Shown in pieces: positions 1-7,075 of a stretch of 12,977 nucleotides of DNA. Location: positions 1 to 12,977 of the forward strand of contig CABUAW010000067.1 in assembly GCA_902489645.1 (NCBI GenBank), given 5' to 3'. The first letter of the stretch is position 1, and each line of letters starts with the position of its first letter. The notes beneath the pieces were generated by a model, which searched no databases, was not told where the DNA came from, and worked only from the letters and a program-made list of their open reading frames with translations. The stretch comes from an uncultured Lachnospiraceae bacterium. Lineage in GTDB: Bacteria > Bacillota > Clostridia > Lachnospirales > Lachnospiraceae. A program made the position numbers and the translations under genes.

Positions 1-691
1 GGCCCATGCCGCACTGAACCTCATCCAGAATAAGCAGAATATCCTTTTCATCACAGATTTTTCGAATTCCCTGAATGAATTCTTTTTTCGCCGGATAAAT
101 ACCGCCCTCTCCCTGAACGGCCTCAAAGATAATCGCACAGGTCTTATCCGTAATTTTTGATGTCACATCTTCCAAATCATTAAAGTCGGCAAAAACCACA
201 TTGCCTATTCCCGGCTGGAAGGCCTCCCGATAATGGGCGTTGCCCGTGACAGAAAGGGCACCCATACTCCGTCCATGGAAGGAATGTTCCATCGCAATAA
301 TCTCATGGTCTGTTGTTCCGTCTTTTTTATAGGCGTATTTCCGGGCCACTTTGATGGCGCCTTCAATGGCTTCCGTGCCGCTGTTGGTAAAGAAAACCCG
401 TTTCAGGCCGCTGGCTTTCACCAGCTTATGGGCCGCCTCAGCCATCGGCTCCGTATAATAAAGATTGGAAATATGCATCAATTTATCTATCTGTTTTTTT
501 AAAGCATCTTTATATTCTTCCACATTATATCCGAAAGCATTGACAGCAATCCCTGCCGCAAAATCCAGATATTTTTTGCCGTCGGTATCATAAAGATATA
601 CACCGTCGCCGTGGTCGAAAGCTACCGGGAACCGATTATATGTATGGATAATCGCAGATTCCGCATACTCTTTAAATTCATTCGTCACCAT
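1..691 (-). CDS. argD: Acetylornithine aminotransferase ArgD, N-terminal 230 residues (runs off left edge)
   Basis: PLP-dependent class III aminotransferase converting N-acetylglutamate-5-semialdehyde to N-acetylornithine with glutamate as amino donor, in the cytoplasm. The translated part begins MVTNEFKEYAESAI and shows the family marks: NSGTEA at residues 103-108 (phosphate binding), HSFHGR at 136-141, EAVQGEGG at 190-197, and LDEVQCGMG at 222-230, where Asp223 should contact the PLP ring nitrogen. The Schiff-base lysine lies beyond the window edge. The ATG at 691-689 follows an AAGGA ribosome site by 10 nt and overlaps the end of argB by 14 nt, so translation is probably coupled. It is the last visible gene of argC-argJ-argB-argD. 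Paralogues (GABA or ornithine transaminases) are similar, but the operon settles the assignment. Confidence 0.96.
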   Translation of the reverse strand, partial: MVTNEFKEYAESAIIHTYNRFPVAFDHGDGVYLYDTDGKKYLDFAAGIAVNAFGYNVEEYKDALKKQIDKLMHISNLYYTEPMAEAAHKLVKASGLKRVFFTNSGTEAIEGAIKVARKYAYKKDGTTDHEIIAMEHSFHGRSMGALSVTGNAHYREAFQPGIGNVVFADFNDLEDVTSKITDKTCAIIFEAVQGEGGIYPAKKEFIQGIRKICDEKDILLILDEVQCGMG

Positions 692-1580
692 TGTAGTACC
701 GTCCTTCCCCTTCGCTCAAAATGGCCGTACCAATACCGCGATTCGTAAAGATTTCCAGAAGCAGGCAGTGAGGAATCCGTCCATCCATAATATGCACACG
801 GGAAACCCCATTGTCAATGGCATCGATACAGTTATTTAATTTCGGAAGCATACCGCCGCCGATGAAACCTTCGTCAATCAAAGCATGGGCATCGTCGATG
901 GTCAGCTCTGAAATCAACGTGGACTTATCTTCCGGGTCTTTATAAACCCCTTCAATGTCCGTCAGGAAAGCCAGCTTTTCCGCATTCACCGCTTTGGCGA
1001 TGGCACAGGCCGCGTCGTCCGCATTAATATTGTAAGTATTAAATTCTTTGTCCAGACCAATCGGGCAGACAATCGGAAGAAAATCCTTTTCCAGCAAGTC
1101 ATAGAGGACCTTTGGATTCACATCGGTAATCTCTCCGACAAAACCGATATCTTTGCCATCCGAATATTTTTTCTCAACCGTTAAAAGTCCGCCGTCCTTG
1201 CCGCTGATACCGACGGCTTTAACGCCCAGCTCCTGAACCATCTGGACAAGACTTTTATTTACTTTATTTAAAACCATCTCGGCAATTTCCATTGTATCCG
1301 CATCCGTCACACGCAATCCATTGACAAAATGAGGTTCCATCCCTACCTTGCCGACCCACCGGCTGATTTCCTTGCCGCCGCCATGGACGATAATCGGTTT
1401 AAATCCGACCAGCTTTAACAAAGTAACGTCCTGGATGACCTGCTTTTTCAAGGTTTCATCCACCATAGCGCTGCCGCCGTATTTGACAACAATAATCCGG
1501 CGATTAAACCGCTGTATATATGGAAGCGCCTCAATCAGCACCTCCGCTTTTTCAAGATATTTATCCATATCCGTACCCAT
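678..1580 (-). CDS. argB: Acetylglutamate kinase ArgB, probably arginine-feedback sensitive
   Basis: Amino-acid kinase family enzyme phosphorylating N-acetylglutamate with ATP, the second step towards ornithine. With the start chosen here it has 300 residues, the usual length. Visible marks are KYGG at 33-36, HGGG at 66-69, NADDAA at 186-191, LTDIEGVY at 206-213 and GGGMLPK at 241-247. About 25 residues precede the first strand (roughly 8-28, KAEVLIEALPYIQ). Such an N-terminal helix is typical of hexameric, arginine-inhibited kinases as in Thermotoga and Pseudomonas, and is absent from the insensitive E. coli enzyme. With a cyclic ArgJ pathway this would be the expected control step (inference). 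A longer reading from 1622 is possible, but the ribosome site points to 1580. It lies 46 nt after argJ and overlaps argD by 14 nt. Confidence 0.97.
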   Translation of the reverse strand: MGTDMDKYLEKAEVLIEALPYIQRFNRRIIVVKYGGSAMVDETLKKQVIQDVTLLKLVGFKPIIVHGGGKEISRWVGKVGMEPHFVNGLRVTDADTMEIAEMVLNKVNKSLVQMVQELGVKAVGISGKDGGLLTVEKKYSDGKDIGFVGEITDVNPKVLYDLLEKDFLPIVCPIGLDKEFNTYNINADDAACAIAKAVNAEKLAFLTDIEGVYKDPEDKSTLISELTIDDAHALIDEGFIGGGMLPKLNNCIDAIDNGVSRVHIMDGRIPHCLLLEIFTNRGIGTAILSEGEGRYYNGDE

Positions 1581-1588
1581 TTTTTTCA

Positions 1589-1594
1589 CTCCTT
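1589..1594 (-). promoter_or_regulatory. Ribosome binding site deciding the argB start
   Basis: AAGGAG on the minus strand, 8 nt upstream of the ATG at 1580-1578. An ATG at 1622 would overlap nothing harmful, but has no comparable site and would add 14 residues not typical of the family. Confidence 0.85.
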
Positions 1595-1626
1595 CATCTG
1601 AAACATACTGCCGACTGGACAATCAT

Positions 1627-2850
1627 TTAGCTGCGGTAATCCGCATTAATTTTCACATAATCATAGGTCAAATCGCAGCCCCATGCCGTCGCTTTGGCGT
1701 CGCCCATTTTCACATCCGCAATCGCTGTGACTTCCGGCTCGGAAAGAATTTTTGTCGCTTCTTCCTCACTGTATCCGGTGGATACGCCATTTTCCATAAT
1801 CTTAATCTTCCCGGCGGCGCTCTCAAAATATAAATCGACGACTTCCGGGTCAAACCAAACGCCGGAATAACCCATAGCGCACAGGATACGTCCCCAATTG
1901 GCGTCATGGCCGTAAATAGCCGCCTTCGTCAGACTGGAAGTCACCACGGATTTACTCAGAGTGACCGCATCCTGCTTTGTCTTTGCGCCGACAATTTTCA
2001 CTTCAAAAAGGGCCGTCGCGCCCTCGCCATCACCGGCAATTTTCCGGCAAAGGTATGTATTTACCGTATTCAACGCCTTTTTGAAAGTTTCAAAATCCTC
2101 GCCCTTTTCCGTGATTTCCGGGTTGCCCGCCATGCCGTTGGCCAACAGAAGTACCGTATCATTCGTCGAAGTATCTCCATCCACGGAAACCATATTATAG
2201 GTATCTTTAATGTCCTCGCTCAGAGCTTCCTGCAGCAGCTCCCTGGAAATGGCCGCGTCTGTCGTAATAAACCCAAGCATGGTACACATATTCGGGTGAA
2301 TCATACCGGAGCCTTTACACATGCCGCCCATGGTCACCGTTTTGCCGCCCAGCATAAATTCCACGGCAATTTCCTTTGGCACCGTATCGGTCGTCATGAT
2401 GGCCCTGGCCGCCGCATGCCCCGCTTCAATCGTATCCGTTTTAATTTCCGCCAGTTTTGCGGAACCGGCTTTTATCCGGTCAATCGGAAGCTGCATACCG
2501 ATAACGCCCGTGGAAGCCACGAAAACGCTGGTCTCCGGAATATTTAAAATTTCTGCGGCGCCTCTGGCCGTCTTCTGACAATAACCATAGCCCTCCGCAC
2601 CCGTGCAGGCATTGGCAATACCGGAATTAATGACAACGGCCTGAGCATAAGGCGCATTTTTTACAATTTCCTGGTCCCATTTGACCGGAGCCGCCTTAAC
2701 CACATTGGTCGTAAATGTGCCCGCCGCCACGCATGGCTGTTGACTGTAAATAAGCGCCATATCCGTCCGGCCTTTATATTTAATTTCTGCTGCTGTCGCA
2801 GCCGCTTCAAATCCTTTTGCAGCGGTAACGCCGCCTTCTATCGTCCTCAT
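1627..2850 (-). CDS. argJ: Glutamate N-acetyltransferase / amino-acid acetyltransferase ArgJ
   Basis: Transfers the acetyl group from N-acetylornithine to glutamate, closing the acetyl cycle; many members also use acetyl-CoA to make N-acetylglutamate. The 407-residue product is full length for the family and ends in the usual YVKINADYRS. The precursor cuts itself into two chains at a conserved threonine. Here the site reads NMCTMLGF at 187-194 with Thr190 as expected nucleophile, giving chains 1-189 and 190-407. Other marks are KGSGMI at 179-184, DGDTSTNDT at 224-232 and GHDANWGRI at 314-322. Residue 189, just before the cut, is Cys where Ala is common. The ribosome site TAAGGAGG overlaps the argC stop codon and the gap is 11 nt, so expression is probably coupled to argC. 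Whether it is mono- or bifunctional cannot be read from sequence alone. Confidence 0.97.
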   Translation of the reverse strand: MRTIEGGVTAAKGFEAAATAAEIKYKGRTDMALIYSQQPCVAAGTFTTNVVKAAPVKWDQEIVKNAPYAQAVVINSGIANACTGAEGYGYCQKTARGAAEILNIPETSVFVASTGVIGMQLPIDRIKAGSAKLAEIKTDTIEAGHAAARAIMTTDTVPKEIAVEFMLGGKTVTMGGMCKGSGMIHPNMCTMLGFITTDAAISRELLQEALSEDIKDTYNMVSVDGDTSTNDTVLLLANGMAGNPEITEKGEDFETFKKALNTVNTYLCRKIAGDGEGATALFEVKIVGAKTKQDAVTLSKSVVTSSLTKAAIYGHDANWGRILCAMGYSGVWFDPEVVDLYFESAAGKIKIMENGVSTGYSEEEATKILSEPEVTAIADVKMGDAKATAWGCDLTYDYVKINADYRS

Positions 2851-2861
2851 ATTTATCCTCC

Positions 2862-3902
2862 TTACGGGAACATCGGCACCAGATTCAGCCCTTCGGCCTC
2901 ATCCAGCCCAAAAATAAGATTCATATTCTGAACCGCCTGTCCGGCCGCCCCTTTGACCAGATTGTCCAAGGCGCCCATCATGACAACACGGTGGGTTCTT
3001 GGGTCCACCTTAAAATTGATATCCGTATAGTTGCTGCCCTCCACCCATCGGGTCTCCGGGCACACTCCCGGTTCCAGCACACGGACAAATTTTTCATTTT
3101 TATAATATTTATCATAAGCGGCACGGATATCCGCCTCCGTCACCCCTTCGTTCAAATTCGCATAGGCCGTCACAAGAATTCCCCGGTTCATCGGCACCAA
3201 ATGGGGCGTAAAATTCAGCAAAAGCGTTTCGCCGGCCGCATAGCCGAGCTGCTCTTCAATCTCCGGCGTGTGACGATGACTCGTAACGCCGTAGGCTTTG
3301 ATATTTTCATTGACTTCACAGAACAGATTATCCACTTTGGCTCCCCGTCCGGCGCCGGAAGTCCCCGATTTCGCATCAATAATGATGGAATGGGTGTCGA
3401 TTAAGCCTTCCTTAACCAACGGATAGGCCGTTAAAATCGAGCAGGTCGTATAACAACCCGGATTGGCAATCAGCCGCGCGCCTTTAATAGCTTCCCTGTT
3501 GATTTCACAGAGACCATAGACGGCCTCCGGAATAAATTCCGGCGACGCATGTTGAATACCGTACCACTTTTCATAGGTTGCCACATCTTTTATACGAAAA
3601 TCCGCACTCAAATCAATAATCTTTACTTTATTCAGAACCTCTTCACTGACAAGGGAAGCGCAAAGCCCCTGCGGCGTCGCCGTAAAAATCACATCCACAG
3701 CCTCCGCCAGTTCCTCCAGGTTATCGTCCTTGCAAACGTCTCCCACAATCTCGAACATATTTCGGAATACATCATTATATTTCTTATCTATATAGCTTCT
3801 GGAACCATACCAGACAATTTCCACATCTTTATGGCCAAGAAGTAATCGCACAAGCTCCTGTCCGGCGTATCCGGTCGAACCAATAATCCCTGCTTTAATC
3901 AT
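2862..3902 (-). CDS. argC: N-acetyl-gamma-glutamyl-phosphate reductase ArgC
   Basis: NADPH-dependent reductase producing N-acetylglutamate-5-semialdehyde from the ArgB product. The protein has 346 residues, the usual length of the long ArgC type. It opens with the dinucleotide-binding loop GSTGYAG (8-14), carries the catalytic cysteine in NPGCYTT (147-153, Cys150), and has the conserved SHRHTPEIEEQ (208-218) with the likely proton-transferring His211. TSGAGRGAK at 181-189 belongs to the substrate region. It is the first gene of the leftward operon. The start at 3902 follows an AAGGGGA ribosome site, and its promoter lies in the divergent region shared with argG. No anomaly was seen. Confidence 0.97.
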   Translation of the reverse strand: MIKAGIIGSTGYAGQELVRLLLGHKDVEIVWYGSRSYIDKKYNDVFRNMFEIVGDVCKDDNLEELAEAVDVIFTATPQGLCASLVSEEVLNKVKIIDLSADFRIKDVATYEKWYGIQHASPEFIPEAVYGLCEINREAIKGARLIANPGCYTTCSILTAYPLVKEGLIDTHSIIIDAKSGTSGAGRGAKVDNLFCEVNENIKAYGVTSHRHTPEIEEQLGYAAGETLLLNFTPHLVPMNRGILVTAYANLNEGVTEADIRAAYDKYYKNEKFVRVLEPGVCPETRWVEGSNYTDINFKVDPRTHRVVMMGALDNLVKGAAGQAVQNMNLIFGLDEAEGLNLVPMFP

Positions 3903-3937
3903 AGGTATTTCCCCTTCTTTCTGAAATGTCTTTTCCT

Positions 3938-3966
3938 ATAATAATACAATTTAGGAAAGCTGTAAA
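3938..3966 (-). promoter_or_regulatory. Promoter of the argCJBD operon
   Basis: On the minus strand TTTACA (3966-3961), a 17-nt spacer, then TATTAT (3943-3938): each hexamer matches the sigma-A consensus at five of six positions. Predicted transcription start is near 3931, giving a short leader of about 30 nt before argC. A second register with a 14-nt spacer exists but is less likely. Confidence 0.72.
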
Positions 3967-3973
3967 GGCCTAT

Positions 3974-4022
3974 TTTTAATAAATATTTATGTTTCGTTTA
4001 AAATATACATTATTTATGCATA
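3974..4022. promoter_or_regulatory. Possible pair of ArgR/AhrC operators between argC and argG (weak)
   Basis: Two A/T-rich 18-mers in the divergent region resemble the Bacillus ARG box CATGAATAAAAATTCAAG when read on the minus strand. The box at 3974-3991 matches at about 12 of 18 positions and contains the perfect palindrome ATAAATATTTAT (3979-3990). The box at 4005-4022 matches at about 11 of 18 and contains TATGCATA. Their centres are 31 bp apart, near three helical turns. The region is so A/T-rich that chance resemblance is a real possibility. Confidence 0.28.
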
Positions 4023-4068
4023 TTTTAGGCGTTAAACTTATAAAAATGCAAAAATTTCAAAAAAGATA

Positions 4069-4097
4069 TTGATTTTTATAAAGAAGTGTTGTATATT
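4069..4097 (+). promoter_or_regulatory. Promoter of argG
   Basis: TTGATT (4069-4074), 17-nt spacer, TATATT (4092-4097). The start is predicted near 4104, leaving a leader of about 50 nt with the ribosome site AGGAGGT at 4139-4145. No attenuator or T-box structure is visible in the leader. Confidence 0.7.
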
Positions 4098-4153
4098 ATG
4101 TGAGGACTACAAAAAACATGAAGATAAAATAGAATTTCAGGAGGTCATTATTT

Positions 4154-5377
4154 ATGAAAGAAAAAGTCATTTTAGCCTATTCCGGTGGTTTGGATACGAC
4201 AGCAATCATTCCATGGCTGAAAGAGAATTTTGATTATGAAGTTATCTGCTGCTGCATCGACTGCGGCCAGGGTGAAGAATTGGACGGTCTTGAAGAACGC
4301 GCGAAATTATCCGGCGCTTCCAAATTATATATCGAAAACATTATTGACGAATTCTGCGACGAATATATCGTTCCATGTGTACAGGCCGGCGCTGTCTACG
4401 AGAATAAATATCTCCTTGGTACATCCATGGCCCGTCCGGTTATCGCAAAACGTCTTGTAGAAATCGCACGAAAAGAAAACGCTTCCGCTATCTGCCACGG
4501 CGCTACGGGCAAAGGCAACGACCAGATTCGTTTTGAGCTGGGTATCAAAGCTCTGGCTCCTGATTTAAAGATTATTGCTCCATGGCGGATGACCGACGTA
4601 TGGACGATGCAGTCCCGTGAAGATGAAATCGAATACTGCAAACAGCACGGTATCGACCTTCCATTTGACGCCAGCCACAGCTACAGCCGTGACCGTAACT
4701 TATGGCACATCAGCCATGAAGGTCTGGAGCTGGAAGACCCGGCCAACGAGCCAAACTATGACGACCTTTTAGTTCTCGGCGTAACCCCGGAAAAGGCTCC
4801 GGATGAAGCGGAATATGTGACAATGACTTTCGAAGCCGGCGTTCCGAAAACCTTAAACGGACAGGCTATGAAGGTTTCCGAAATCATTGCCGAATTAAAT
4901 AAACTCGGCGGCAAACACGGTATCGGCATCGTTGATATCGTAGAAAACCGTGTCGTTGGTATGAAATCCAGAGGCGTTTATGAGACACCGGGCGGAACCA
5001 TTTTGATGGAGGCCCACGACCAGTTGGAGGAACTGGTTCTCGACCGGGCAACTATGGAAGTCAAAAAAGATATGGGCAACAAGATGGCTCAGATTGTTTA
5101 CGAAGGAAAATGGTTCACCCCGCTTCGTGAAGCTGTTCAGGCCTTTGTGGAATCCACACAGAAATATGTGACCGGTGAAGTAAAATTCAAGCTTTACAAA
5201 GGAAATATCATCAAAGCGGGAACTACCTCCCCATACTCTCTGTACAGTGAATCCCTAGCTTCCTTTACAACCGGAGAGCTGTATGACCACCATGACGCTT
5301 CCGGTTTCATCACTCTGTTCGGACTTCCATTAAAGGTTCGTGCCATGATGCTGGCTGAAAACGAAAAAAACAAATAA
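4154..5377 (+). CDS. argG: Argininosuccinate synthase ArgG
   Basis: Joins citrulline and aspartate with ATP to give argininosuccinate, AMP and pyrophosphate, the penultimate step to arginine. The 407-residue product has the family length and its N-terminal pyrophosphatase-type loop AYSGGLDTT (8-16), followed by NKYLLGTSMARP (84-95) and the ATP/aspartate-binding segment HGATGKGNDQIRF (115-127). It is divergent from argCJBD, so both transcripts can respond to the same regulator. argH, the usual partner for the last step, does not follow; it must lie elsewhere if the pathway is complete. The gene appears to be a single transcription unit, closed by a hairpin terminator 24 nt downstream. Confidence 0.98.
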   Translation: MKEKVILAYSGGLDTTAIIPWLKENFDYEVICCCIDCGQGEELDGLEERAKLSGASKLYIENIIDEFCDEYIVPCVQAGAVYENKYLLGTSMARPVIAKRLVEIARKENASAICHGATGKGNDQIRFELGIKALAPDLKIIAPWRMTDVWTMQSREDEIEYCKQHGIDLPFDASHSYSRDRNLWHISHEGLELEDPANEPNYDDLLVLGVTPEKAPDEAEYVTMTFEAGVPKTLNGQAMKVSEIIAELNKLGGKHGIGIVDIVENRVVGMKSRGVYETPGGTILMEAHDQLEELVLDRATMEVKKDMGNKMAQIVYEGKWFTPLREAVQAFVESTQKYVTGEVKFKLYKGNIIKAGTTSPYSLYSESLASFTTGELYDHHDASGFITLFGLPLKVRAMMLAENEKNK

Positions 5378-5391
5378 TCATTGAAGAAATC

Positions 5392-5421
5392 TTGACAAAT
5401 AAAAACGCTCTGCCTTACAAT
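5392..5421 (+). promoter_or_regulatory. Strong promoter of the DUF1576-like gene, lying inside the argG terminator
   Basis: Perfect TTGACA (5392-5397), 18-nt spacer, TACAAT (5416-5421, five of six). The spacer contains the 5' arm of the argG terminator and the -10 lies in its loop. The predicted start is near 5428, in the 3' arm, so transcripts made here lack the 5' arm and cannot form the hairpin. Confidence 0.75.
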
Positions 5422-5439
5422 ACATGGTAGAGCGTTTTT
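5401..5439 (+). terminator. Intrinsic terminator of argG, overlapping the next promoter
   Basis: Arm AAAAACGCTCTGCC (5401-5414) pairs with GGTAGAGCGTTTTT (5426-5439) through 14 positions with one G-T wobble, around an 11-nt loop. The 3' arm ends in five T. The arm, spacer and loop also carry part of the promoter of the following gene. Confidence 0.88.
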
Positions 5440-5448
5440 GCTTCAAGT

Positions 5449-5455
5449 TGGAGGG
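5449..5455 (+). promoter_or_regulatory. Ribosome binding site deciding the start at 5463
   Basis: TGGAGGG, 7 nt before the ATG at 5463. The earlier in-frame ATG at 5424 lies in the terminator loop, upstream of the predicted transcription start, so it cannot be the normal start. Confidence 0.85.
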
Positions 5456-5462
5456 AATACAG

Positions 5463-6776
5463 ATGCGTTTTACGACCCATATTGTTTCTACAAATAAAGT
5501 ACATAAAGAACCGAAACCCCTGTCCCGGAATTTACAGTATATTTTATTGACACTGGCTCCCGGATATTTTCTATTTTGGGGATTATTACTGCAGCCCTTT
5601 CCTGAGATGGTACGGGGGCTTTTGAAAATTTTTGTTGAACCTGATTTTCTGATTACGGACTATGTCGCCGTCGGCGGGGCCGGAGCCGCCCTTGTCAACG
5701 CCAGTCTTATTACCATCATGTGCATCATCCTTATGTATATTCTCGGCATGAACATTGAAGGCAGTTCCATTGCTGCTCTTTCCCTTATGCTCGGCTTCTC
5801 TTTATTCGGAAAAAACCTTGTCAATATATGGTGCATCATTCTTGGCGTTTTTATTTATGCCAAATATCACAAAACCCATTTATCCAATTATTTATATATA
5901 GGCTTTTACGGGACAAGTCTGTCTCCGATAATTACCCAGACGGTTCAGTTCGTAAATTTTTCCCTTCCGATTCGTCTGGCTATAAGCCTTCTCGTCGGCA
6001 TCATCATTGGTTTTGTCATGCCGCCGTTATGCGCGCATCTTTATAATACACACAAAGGCTACTCGCTTTATAACGGAGGCTTTGCCGCAGGTATTATTGC
6101 AACCGTCATCATCTCCGTATATAAATCTTTCGGACTGGCGCTGGAGAGCCGAAAGCTGTGGGCCACCGGCTATAACCTTATTTTTTCCGAGATACTTATC
6201 TCTTTCTTTGCCATCCTGATTTTTGTAGGCGCGCTGACCGACCGGAATGCTTTTCGCAAATACTGGAATATATTAAAATATCCGGGTCTTGGCGGCACGG
6301 ATTTTACCGCCAGTGAAGGATTCAGCGCCACCTTAATCAATATGGGTATTAACGGCATATTCTGTACATTGTATCTTATTATTATCGGCGCCGACTTAAA
6401 CGGAGCCAGCATCGGAGGTATTTTTACCGTTGTCGGCTTCTCGGCTACGGGAAAAACGCTTCGCAATATTGCGCCGATTATGCTCGGCATAACACTTTTG
6501 GCCGCCCTTTCCGGCAGTTATACGGTCACCGACCCGGCCGTGGTTCTTGCTCTCATGTTCGGTACAACCATTGCGCCGATTGCGGGCCAATATGGCTTTT
6601 TTGTCGGTATTCTCGCCGGCTTCCTCCACGCCGCCGTTGTCCTGAATATCGGTGTCGTCTATGCCGGAATGAATCTGTATAACAATGGTTTCGCCGGAGG
6701 TGTCGTCGCCTCCTTCCTTGTTCCGATTATCAAATCCATCCAGAACAGGCAGGCGAAAGTCAAAGGTATTTTATAA
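5463..6776 (+). CDS. DUF1576-like multi-pass membrane protein with two internal repeats
   Basis: A 437-residue integral membrane protein of unknown function; from memory it fits the DUF1576 family, whose members carry a duplicated unit. The duplication is visible. Unit A (about 66-217) and unit B (about 280-420) align: D66/D280 starts each, GSSIAALS at 100-107 matches GASIGGIF at 314-321, GFSLFGKNLVN at 111-121 matches GFSATGKTLRN at 325-335, and YNGGFAAG at 203-210 matches YNNGFAGG at 406-413. Hydrophobic stretches suggest about ten or more membrane spans. No ATP-binding, peptidase or cofactor motif is seen. The glycine-rich repeated unit with a conserved GK and YNxGFA resembles the architecture of secondary transporters or channels (inference). 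It has its own promoter and terminator, so its position after argG does not prove a role in arginine metabolism. Confidence 0.8.
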   Translation: MRFTTHIVSTNKVHKEPKPLSRNLQYILLTLAPGYFLFWGLLLQPFPEMVRGLLKIFVEPDFLITDYVAVGGAGAALVNASLITIMCIILMYILGMNIEGSSIAALSLMLGFSLFGKNLVNIWCIILGVFIYAKYHKTHLSNYLYIGFYGTSLSPIITQTVQFVNFSLPIRLAISLLVGIIIGFVMPPLCAHLYNTHKGYSLYNGGFAAGIIATVIISVYKSFGLALESRKLWATGYNLIFSEILISFFAILIFVGALTDRNAFRKYWNILKYPGLGGTDFTASEGFSATLINMGINGIFCTLYLIIIGADLNGASIGGIFTVVGFSATGKTLRNIAPIMLGITLLAALSGSYTVTDPAVVLALMFGTTIAPIAGQYGFFVGILAGFLHAAVVLNIGVVYAGMNLYNNGFAGGVVASFLVPIIKSIQNRQAKVKGIL

Positions 6777-6790
6777 GCACTTAAACTTAC

Positions 6791-6826
6791 GAAAATGTCC
6801 ACCGGAAACTTCCGATGGACATTTTC
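6791..6826 (+). terminator. Intrinsic terminator after the DUF1576-like gene
   Basis: GAAAATGTCCACCGGA (6791-6806) pairs with TCCGATGGACATTTTC (6811-6826) over 16 positions with a single C-A mismatch and a 4-nt loop, followed by TCTT. The arms also have A-rich and T-rich outer ends, so it could act on both strands. It begins 14 nt after the stop codon. Confidence 0.85.
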
Positions 6827-7034
6827 TCTTAGGAGAGGGACATACATTCGAACCCATGACGAATATGTACCCTACGATAATATGAATTTGCCTGGTGAAC
6901 TCAATACAAAACTGTATCTTGTATATATTATAAGAAGTTCTTCGCCAATTCTCAATGAACTCTTCTTGATTCACATTTCCTTTTTAATTCAATCGGTTTC
7001 AACAAGATTCCATCCGCATCTCAGGGTCCTTCCC
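6827..7034. other. Noncoding gap before the orphan regulator
   Basis: About 200 nt without a credible gene. It holds a bulged hairpin at 6837-6872 and A/T-rich stretches with short inverted repeats around 6931-6972 (AAGAAGTTC facing GAACTCTTCTT). A 67-codon leftward reading (6771-6974) runs through the terminator and is not believed. No repeat family, tRNA or mobile element end is recognised. Confidence 0.5.
6837..6872. repeat. Bulged inverted repeat / hairpin of unknown role
   Basis: Arms GGG, ACAT and ATTCG pair with CGAAT, ATGT and CCC (12 base pairs), interrupted by an AC bulge and a single A bulge, around the loop AACCCATGA. No T-run follows, so it is not a simple terminator. It could be a protein site or part of a small RNA; nothing else supports either. 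Confidence 0.4.
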
Positions 7035-7064
7035 TTGACAACTCCCCGTAAATAATTATATATT
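7035..7064 (+). promoter_or_regulatory. Promoter of the orphan HTH gene
   Basis: Perfect TTGACA at 7035-7040. Two overlapping -10 registers fit: TATATA at 7057-7062 (16-nt spacer) or TATATT at 7059-7064 (18-nt spacer). Transcription should start near 7069-7071, just before the tandem repeats. Confidence 0.68.
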
Positions 7065-7075
7065 TTACCCATAGG

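Noticed and set aside
1581..1622. Longer argB reading starting at 1622
   Set aside because: A strong AAGGAG 8 nt before the ATG at 1580 and the usual family length of 300 residues favour the shorter form.
1348..2578. Several long rightward reading frames opposite argB and argJ
   Set aside because: They are frame shadows of two conserved enzymes, rich in unlikely residue runs, with no ribosome sites.
5424..5462. Thirteen-residue N-terminal extension of the DUF1576-like protein
   Set aside because: The ATG is in the argG terminator loop and upstream of the predicted transcription start; GGAGGG precedes the ATG at 5463.
6841..6870. tRNA-like T-loop (GGGTTCGAAT on the minus strand)
   Set aside because: The required 5-bp T-stem does not form (G opposite G at the closing pair), and no matching 5' acceptor arm, D-arm or anticodon arm is found nearby.
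6771..6974. Leftward 67-codon reading frame
   Set aside because: It uses a GTG start with a poorly spaced ribosome site, runs through the terminator hairpin and has no recognisable protein character.
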